Source of the DNA: Mycobacterium pseudokansasii
GTDB lineage: Bacteria; Actinomycetota; Actinomycetes; Mycobacteriales; Mycobacteriaceae
DNA: 64,000 nt
Assembly (NCBI RefSeq): GCF_900566075.1
Contig: NZ_UPHU01000001.1
Span: forward strand, 1,116,001-1,180,000
Direction of reading: 5' to 3'
Below the pieces are notes generated by a model that was not told where the DNA came from, searched no databases, and saw only the letters and a list, made by a program, of their open reading frames with translations. Shown here one piece after another: positions 58,760-64,000 of the stretch; within the stretch, counting starts at the first letter, position 1, and the number at the start of each line of letters is the position of its first letter. A program made the position numbers and the translations under genes.

Positions 58760-59971
58760 GTGGTATGGCAAAGTCCGTCACCGCAGGTATGCGAGATGAT
58801 TCGGCAAGGAGCGCGGATTGTCCTCAACGCTCCCCCGGAGTGGTTTGACGAATACGACCGGCAAACTATGGCGGCCAATCCGTCCATTGCCGACGATCCC
58901 GTCCTGGCAGCGGCCACCCGACGAAGCATTCGATCCAGCCTGATGCATTGGGCCGCAGCCAATGTCAGCAACCCGGGTGCTCCGGTGCCGCCCAATGTGG
59001 GCCCCGAGCCGCTGAGTATCGCCCGGGACATGGCGCGCCGCGGCCTGGAGCCGTTCACTTTCCGTCCGGCGCTGACCGTGGGCTGGCGGCTCTGGATGGA
59101 TATCGGCTTCAAGCTGGCCTCGGACGCCGACGAGCTGCGCGAGCTGCTCGATGTGTCCTTTCGGTCCATCAGCAATTTCATCGACGCCACGGCTGCCGGC
59201 ATCGCCGCCCAGGTGCAACAGGAACGCGACGAATTGGCCCGCGGCACTCATGCCGAGCGCCGCGAAGTGACCGCGCTGATCCTCGACGGCGCCCCGATCA
59301 GCCGCCAGCGTGCCGAAGCGCGATTGGGCTACGCCCTGAACCGCTCCCATATCGGCGCGGTCATCTGGAGCGACGAACCCGACGGCGACCTCAGCCAGCT
59401 TGACCGTGTCGCCGACGCCTTCGGCGACGCCGCCGGTTTCGCGCGGCCACTGACCGTGATCGCGAGTGCGGCCACCCGGTGGGTTTGGGTGCCCGAGTCC
59501 GCCCTCGATGTCGAGCTGGTTCGTCGGGCGGTCGAGGGCACTCCCGGCGCGCGAATCGCCATCGGCACAATCGCCAAGGGTATCGAGGGCTTCCGCCGCA
59601 GCCACCTCGAGGCGCTCACCACCCAGCGCATGGTGGCCGGGCTGCAATCCCGTCAGCGGGTAGCGTTTTTCGCCGATGTCCAGTTGATCGCTTTGATCAC
59701 TCAAAACCGCGAGGCCGCAGAGGAATTCATCAAAAACACGCTGGGAGACTTCGAGTCGGCCGGGCCCGAGCTGCACAAGACGGTGCTGACGTACATCAAC
59801 GAGCAGTGCAGCGTTGGGCGCACCACGAAACTTCTTTACACACACCGCAACACGTTGCTGCGTCGACTCGAGCGCGCTGAGCAACTCCTGCCTCGACCGC
59901 TGGAACACAGCAGCGTTCACGTCGCCGTCGCGCTCGAGCTCCTGCAATGGCGCGGCAAACCGGCCACCTAA
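58760..59971 (+). CDS. PucR/CdaR-type transcriptional regulator
   Basis: A 403-residue regulator: an N-terminal domain (RQGARIVLNAPPEWFDE to FIDATAAGIAAQVQQER), a central degenerate GGDEF-like region (HIGAVIWSDEPDGDLSQL), and the PucR C-terminal helix-turn-helix with LLYTHRNTLLRRLERAEQLL near residues 354-373. Relatives activate catabolic or secondary genes in response to a small molecule. The GTG at 58760 keeps PSPQVCEMIRQGA, which relatives share; an ATG at 58796 is the alternative. It is divergent from the aminotransferase and very close to module copy (b), so autoregulation is likely. Confidence 0.85.
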   Translation: MVWQSPSPQVCEMIRQGARIVLNAPPEWFDEYDRQTMAANPSIADDPVLAAATRRSIRSSLMHWAAANVSNPGAPVPPNVGPEPLSIARDMARRGLEPFTFRPALTVGWRLWMDIGFKLASDADELRELLDVSFRSISNFIDATAAGIAAQVQQERDELARGTHAERREVTALILDGAPISRQRAEARLGYALNRSHIGAVIWSDEPDGDLSQLDRVADAFGDAAGFARPLTVIASAATRWVWVPESALDVELVRRAVEGTPGARIAIGTIAKGIEGFRRSHLEALTTQRMVAGLQSRQRVAFFADVQLIALITQNREAAEEFIKNTLGDFESAGPELHKTVLTYINEQCSVGRTTKLLYTHRNTLLRRLERAEQLLPRPLEHSSVHVAVALELLQWRGKPAT

Positions 59972-60020
59972 CGAGGTTCAGCGTCCTCCCGTGCCGGCAA
60001 TACCGGCATGCCCGCCGATG

Positions 60021-60452
60021 TCACCGTCTCCCACCGGCGTCACCCATGCCGCCGGGTCCGCCGAAGCCGCCGGGTCCGCCGATTCCACCGATTTGGCCGG
60101 GGCTTCCGATGCCGCCGGGGGTTCCGGGCACGCCCCACTGGGGTCCATAAGGTCCGTAGGGTTCACCGGGCGCTGGGGGTCCCTCGGGTCCACCCGGTCC
60201 GCCCCAGCCGCCGGGCCCGTAGACACCTCCCGGTGTACCCGGTGGTGGGGGCCCAATATGTGTGGGGCCGGCTGCGGATCCCGGCGTCGAAGCCAGCTCA
60301 CATTGTTGCGAAACGTTGTTCCAAACCCAGCCAACGGGGCAATTGTCGTCGGCCCGGCTAATCGCCGGTGCGCCGACTCCGAGCACCGGCAAGAAAGCCA
60401 GCGTCAGAGTAAGCGCGGCAGCGGCGCCGCAACGCGGTAGCAAATGCCGCAT
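60021..60452 (-). CDS. Small secreted Gly/Pro-rich protein
   Basis: A 143-residue protein with a signal peptide (to about residue 34, ISRA|DD), a short disulfide-forming segment NCPVGWVWNNVSQQCE, then a Gly/Pro/Tyr-rich tail with repeated GGPGG and PGTPGG units. A family of such secreted mycobacterial proteins exists with unknown function. It is convergent with the regulator gene, 50 bases apart. Confidence 0.7.
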   Translation of the reverse strand: MRHLLPRCGAAAALTLTLAFLPVLGVGAPAISRADDNCPVGWVWNNVSQQCELASTPGSAAGPTHIGPPPPGTPGGVYGPGGWGGPGGPEGPPAPGEPYGPYGPQWGVPGTPGGIGSPGQIGGIGGPGGFGGPGGMGDAGGRR

Positions 60453-60487
60453 CCCAGAACCTCTTTCGTCATCTGTCGGGGTTAGTG

Positions 60488-62275
60488 CTATTTGGTTGGC
60501 GTGTGGGTCGACGGCAGAAAAATTCCGTAGGCCGCAGACTGCCCGAGATCAGCTGCATAACCGGACGCACGCGTGTAGGCGGTGCGGCCGTTGATGAGCA
60601 CGGCGTCCACCGCGTCATCGTTGCGGTTGACCACGCGGTCGACCCCAAAGGCGTCGGGCGCGGGTGCCTCGGCGACCTCGAAGACCTGGTCGTTGAGGCC
60701 GTCGGGGTTGACCACCACCACGTCGGCGCGGGCGCCGATGCGCAGCCGTCCCGCCTCTACGCCCCACCAGTCGGCCAGATCCGATGTCAGCTTGCGCACC
60801 ATCTCGCCGACGGTGATCTTCGGGCGCGGCGACTGTCCGGCCCGCTTGGCCATCGTCAGGGCACGCAGCCCGAAGTTGTAGTTCGCCAGGCTGCGCAAAT
60901 GCGCACCGGAATCGGCGAATCCAATGTGGGTCCCTGGGCTTGCCAACAAGTCGAGCACGATGTCGGGGCGGTGATTGCCCACCACGGTGTACCACCGCAA
61001 CTTGTCCCGCCAGGTGGCGGCCAGATCCAAGAACACCTCGGCGGGGTGCTGACCGCGCTCGCGGCTAAGGTCTTCGAAGGTGCGGCCCACCACCGAGACA
61101 TCGGGGCAATCGATGATGACGGCATCGTCGAAACGTCGGTTCCACAGGCCGTTCATCATGAATCCGCCCATGTCCTTGATGAACTGGGCCCGGAACTTCG
61201 GGTCGCTCAGCAGCGCGTACTGATCGTCGGCAGTGCGCAGGTTCCGCAGCGTGACGCCGCTGCTGAACTCCTCGAAGGCCGCGAAATCCACCCCATCGCA
61301 GAAGATCGTCATCGGGCCGGGCAACGCCTGAAATCGCAAGTCGCCGCGAAGCGCTCGATTGGTCAGAAATGCCAGCAGCCGCGACACCCGGTGCAGCATG
61401 GGGTTGGACTTGAAGTCCATCGCGGTCAGCAGGCTGGTGCGCAGCGGCCGACGACCGATGCCGGCCGCGGTCAACGCGAACGCCAGCACGTTCACTTGCG
61501 TTTCGGCGTTGGGGGCACTCTGCAGGATGCGGCCCCGCCGGCGCAGCCGCTTGTGTAGCCTGCGGTATTCGCGCCACCTCGCGAACGTCGACGGCAATGG
61601 CTCTGCCCAGGCCCGGTCACCGGCCAGCTTGTCACGACGAGTTGTCATCGTCGACAACCCCAGGAAGCCCTCGTCCAGCGCGTCGTCGAGAATGCGCTCC
61701 ATTTCGGTCATCTGGGTGTCGTTCGGCCGAAAATTCTTGTCCGTGGCCGCTTCTAGGCCCAGTACCCCGACCCGCAGGTCGCTGTGACCCAACATGGCCG
61801 CGACGTTGGGGCCCAGCGGCTGCTGTTGAAGCCATTTCCGGTAGTCGCCCGGCGTGCTCCATGTCTTGCTCTGCTGCAGAATCGTTTTGATGCCCGAATG
61901 CGGGATGGCCTCCACCCGGGCGAACAGGTCCGCCGAATCGTCGGCATCCACGGTGACCATGCTCAGCGAGCAGTTACCGGTAACCACCGTGGTCACCCCG
62001 TGCCGTACCGACTCGGGCAACCCAGGGGCGGTGACGATTTCGGCGTCGTAGTGCGAGTGGATCTCCAGAAAGCCTGGCATGACCCACTTCCCGTCGGCGT
62101 CGATGACTTCGTCGAAGCTGCCCGGGTTCAGCGCGTGCGCGGACACGTTGATCACCACGCCGTCGGCGATCGCGACGTCGCGCACCACCCCTGGCGCGCC
62201 GCTGCCGTCGAAAAACAGCCCGCGCGAAATCAAGATTCGTGGACTGGGCTTGCCGGCGGCTGCTGTGGCGTTCAT
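60488..62275 (-). CDS. Amidohydrolase, N-acyl-D-amino-acid deacylase family
   Basis: A 595-residue metal-dependent hydrolase like Rv2913c. The metal site HSHYDAE starts at His73; the rest of the barrel carries TTVVTGNCSLS, the His of MLGHSDLR, and the Asp region IGFADSGAH near the C-terminus, followed by GARADVVVVNPDG of the small beta domain. Members release D-amino acids from N-acyl forms. The ATG at 62275 is preceded by AAAGGATC. Its left module block lies 148 bases upstream, as for the aminotransferase. Confidence 0.88.
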   Translation of the reverse strand: MNATAAAGKPSPRILISRGLFFDGSGAPGVVRDVAIADGVVINVSAHALNPGSFDEVIDADGKWVMPGFLEIHSHYDAEIVTAPGLPESVRHGVTTVVTGNCSLSMVTVDADDSADLFARVEAIPHSGIKTILQQSKTWSTPGDYRKWLQQQPLGPNVAAMLGHSDLRVGVLGLEAATDKNFRPNDTQMTEMERILDDALDEGFLGLSTMTTRRDKLAGDRAWAEPLPSTFARWREYRRLHKRLRRRGRILQSAPNAETQVNVLAFALTAAGIGRRPLRTSLLTAMDFKSNPMLHRVSRLLAFLTNRALRGDLRFQALPGPMTIFCDGVDFAAFEEFSSGVTLRNLRTADDQYALLSDPKFRAQFIKDMGGFMMNGLWNRRFDDAVIIDCPDVSVVGRTFEDLSRERGQHPAEVFLDLAATWRDKLRWYTVVGNHRPDIVLDLLASPGTHIGFADSGAHLRSLANYNFGLRALTMAKRAGQSPRPKITVGEMVRKLTSDLADWWGVEAGRLRIGARADVVVVNPDGLNDQVFEVAEAPAPDAFGVDRVVNRNDDAVDAVLINGRTAYTRASGYAADLGQSAAYGIFLPSTHTPTK

Positions 62276-62422
62276 TCGGCTAGATCCTTTCGGCTCGGCC
62301 TCGGCGACAGCACCGAGAGCAACACGTGCTGGCGGCTGCGGAAGTGCTGGCGGCCCGGGGTGATTGCGGTGGCTAGCAGCGGCCCCGTACCGGTTCGCTC
62401 CGCGGAGATGCTCGAGGTACTC

Positions 62423-62503
62423 TCCATGATCGATGCCGCGGCACCGCCGACCAAAGGTCATAATGTTCCGATTCGCCGTGATCGATGGTGCAAAAGTGTG
62501 CAC
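62423..62503 (-). promoter_or_regulatory. Shared regulatory module, copy (c), upstream of the amidohydrolase
   Basis: Contains TCCATGATCG (62423), GCACCGCCG (62441), CCAAAGGT (62451) and core ATGGTGCAAAAGTGTGC (62485-62501) with perfect GTGCA-N6-TGCAC (62488-62503). The rest of the 363-base gap (62276-62422, 62504-62638) has no gene I can support. Confidence 0.72.
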
Positions 62504-62638
62504 CGGCAGTCGCAACGCGGCCCCGGAACCCACGCTTAGCGACGCGAAGCCACCGCGGACCAGCGACCGCGCAGACGTGGCCGGACGCCTCGCCGCGGTC
62601 GAATTCAACTATTGCGGCGCCGAAAGTGCCGGAAGCTA

Positions 62639-64000
62639 TCAGGTAGCCAAGAGAACCAGCCGGCCGAGGCTCAGCAGGCCAGCATTGGCGATGCCGGTGT
62701 TGAAGAAGCCCGAGTTGAAACCGCTGAGCATGCCGCTCGGGAATGGACCCATCGCGTCGGTGACACCGGTATTGAAAAAGCCTGAACTAACCCCGGTGAT
62801 AACCGAGCCCCCGGCGGCCGAATTGAAGAAGCCCGAGATACCGTGGCCGCCGTTAGCAGCCGTGTTTCCAAACCCCGAGTTTGCGACACCCGCGTTAGAG
62901 AATCCCGAGTTTCCAGTGGCAGCCAAGCCCACCGGACCCTGGTCGGCGGTATTCCCGAAGCCGGTGTTCAGATTGCCCGCATTCCAAAAGCCCGTATTGA
63001 CGTGGCCGGAGTTACCGAAGCCCGTATTGGTCGAGCCCGAGTTGAAAAAGCCGGTGTTGAGGTTGTTCCCATTCCAGCCACCGGTATTGATCGAGCCCGC
63101 GTTCCCGAAGCCGGTGTTGAGCAGGCCCGAATCCCAGAAGCCGACGTTTCCGCTGCCCGAGTTCCCGAAGCCGAAGTTGCCCGTGCCCGAGTTCCCGAAG
63201 CCGAAGCTGTTGAGGTGATCAGGAAATACGGTGTTGGTGCCTGCGCTGAAGGCGCCGATGTTGCCACTGCCGGAGTTGAAGAAGCCGATGTTGTTGGTGC
63301 CGGAATTGCCGAAGCCAATGTTGCCGCTGCCCGAATTCAGTAGCCCGGCCAGGTTGATGCCCACCTGATTGTCACCGGTGAGGCCGATTCCGAAGTTATT
63401 GTTGCCGTGGTTTCCAAAGCCCCAGTTTCCGGTGCCGGTGTTTCCCGCACCGATGTTGCCAATGCCGGTGTTCCCACCGCCTATGTTTCCGTTACCCAGG
63501 TTCCCCAGGCCGAAGTTGCCGTTGCCGGTGTTGCCCATGCCCACGTTGTTGTTGCCCGGCGTGGGAGAAAATGTGAACAGGTTTGGATTCGATAGGTCGG
63601 TGGGACCGCCGTTTCCAAAGCCGATGTTCCCGTTGCCGAAGTTGCCGAAGCCGAAGTTTCCATTGCCGGCGTTTCCGGCGCCGAAGTTGTTGTTGCCGTT
63701 GTTTCCGCTGCCGATGTTATTGTTGCCCGGCTGCGGGGGAATAAGCTGACTGTTCCCCAGGCCGCTGTTCCCGAACCCGATGTTTCCGCTGCCCATGTTG
63801 CCGTTGCCGACGTTGGCGTTCCCCTTGTTGCCGATGCCCAAATTGGGCAGATTCTGCAGGAACTGCTGCAGACCACTCGGTAATTGCGCGGCCGCCGCCG
63901 ACGCCTCGGCGTGATAGCCGAGCATCGCAGCCACGTCCGCAGCCCACATCTGCTCGTACTGCCCCTCGGCGGCCATGATCGCCGGCGCATTGAGGCCCAG
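62639..64000 (-). CDS. PPE-MPTR family protein, 5' end outside the window
   Basis: The frame is open to the window edge, so the N-terminal PPE start is missing. The visible part has the end of the PPE domain ([20 protein letters not shown]) and then a long run of asparagine/glycine pentapeptides (GNxGxGNxG; for example GNGNIGFGN), the major polymorphic tandem repeat. A short tail ends [13 protein letters not shown]. Such proteins are surface-exposed ESX-5 products; repeat number varies by strain. No PE gene is seen on this side. Confidence 0.9.
   Translation of the reverse strand: MGLNAPAIMAAEGQYEQMWAADVAAMLGYHAEASAAAAQLPSGLQQFLQNLPNLGIGNKGNANVGNGNMGSGNIGFGNSGLGNSQLIPPQPGNNNIGSGNNGNNNFGAGNAGNGNFGFGNFGNGNIGFGNGGPTDLSNPNLFTFSPTPGNNNVGMGNTGNGNFGLGNLGNGNIGGGNTGIGNIGAGNTGTGNWGFGNHGNNNFGIGLTGDNQVGINLAGLLNSGSGNIGFGNSGTNNIGFFNSGSGNIGAFSAGTNTVFPDHLNSFGFGNSGTGNFGFGNSGSGNVGFWDSGLLNTGFGNAGSINTGGWNGNNLNTGFFNSGSTNTGFGNSGHVNTGFWNAGNLNTGFGNTADQGPVGLAATGNSGFSNAGVANSGFGNTAANGGHGISGFFNSAAGGSVITGVSSGFFNTGVTDAMGPFPSGMLSGFNSGFFNTGIANAGLLSLGRLVLLAT

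Noticed and set aside
63000..63800. Plus-strand repetitive open frames opposite the PPE-MPTR gene
   Set aside because: They are the complement of the Asn/Gly pentapeptide repeats; the minus-strand reading matches the known family.

Overview
The window is a high-GC actinobacterial chromosome segment from a slow-growing Mycobacterium outside the M. tuberculosis complex. PE, PPE and PPE-MPTR genes, a complete ESX-4 locus, cutinases, an LpqH-like lipoprotein, F420-dependent oxidoreductases and a groES-groEL1 pair with a His-rich GroEL tail all point there. From memory of the H37Rv map, the core follows Rv3465 to Rv3417c in order (rmlC-rmlB, infA to truA, cut4/cut3, ESX-4, rplM-rpsI, glmM, glmS, nnrD, gadB, alr, tsaE-tsaB-rimI-tsaD, groES-groEL1). 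Accessory blocks are inserted into it. Homology statements come from family knowledge and memory; no search was run.

Layout. 1-4650: decaying accessory region with a shortened ECF sigma factor, a Rieske membrane protein, a broken metallophosphoesterase, a small membrane protein, an acyltransferase and an LpqH-like lipoprotein. 4738-7419: rhamnose genes and an F420 oxidoreductase on the minus strand. 7704-12417: the infA-rpmJ-rpsM-rpsK-rpsD-rpoA-rplQ-truA operon. 12414-16565: two PPE genes without a PE partner and an NCS1 transporter with a cysteine-rich tail. 16830-18348: two cutinases. 18469-28252: ESX-4 (eccB4, mycP4, eccD4, eccC4, an associated membrane protein, esxU, esxT). 28551-34999: rplM-rpsI, glmM, an EspC-like pair and three minus-strand enzymes. 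35145-40656: glmS, a rhomboid-like membrane protein, nnrD, gadB. 40781-42204: a dead IS701-type element sitting exactly at the base of the gadB terminator hairpin. 42283-49591: alr, a hydrolase, the t6A genes with rimI, then groES-groEL1 behind a CIRCE operator. 49671-51623: a HigB/HigA-type toxin-antitoxin pair, a kinase remnant and a SodC-like lipoprotein.

51687-62503 is the most unusual part. A PE-PPE-MFS-ADP-ribosylglycohydrolase operon, an aminotransferase-glycosyltransferase operon and an N-acyl-D-amino-acid deacylase-like gene each have upstream a copy of the same roughly 80-bp module. Each copy carries an identical 17-base core (a GTGCA-N6-TGCAC inverted repeat in two of the three) and a second block 60-62 bases away. 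A PucR-type regulator gene starts 20 bases beyond one core. I infer a small local regulon. Its aminotransferase has Gln where the PLP-binding Lys is expected, so its chemistry is in doubt. The window ends inside a PPE-MPTR gene.
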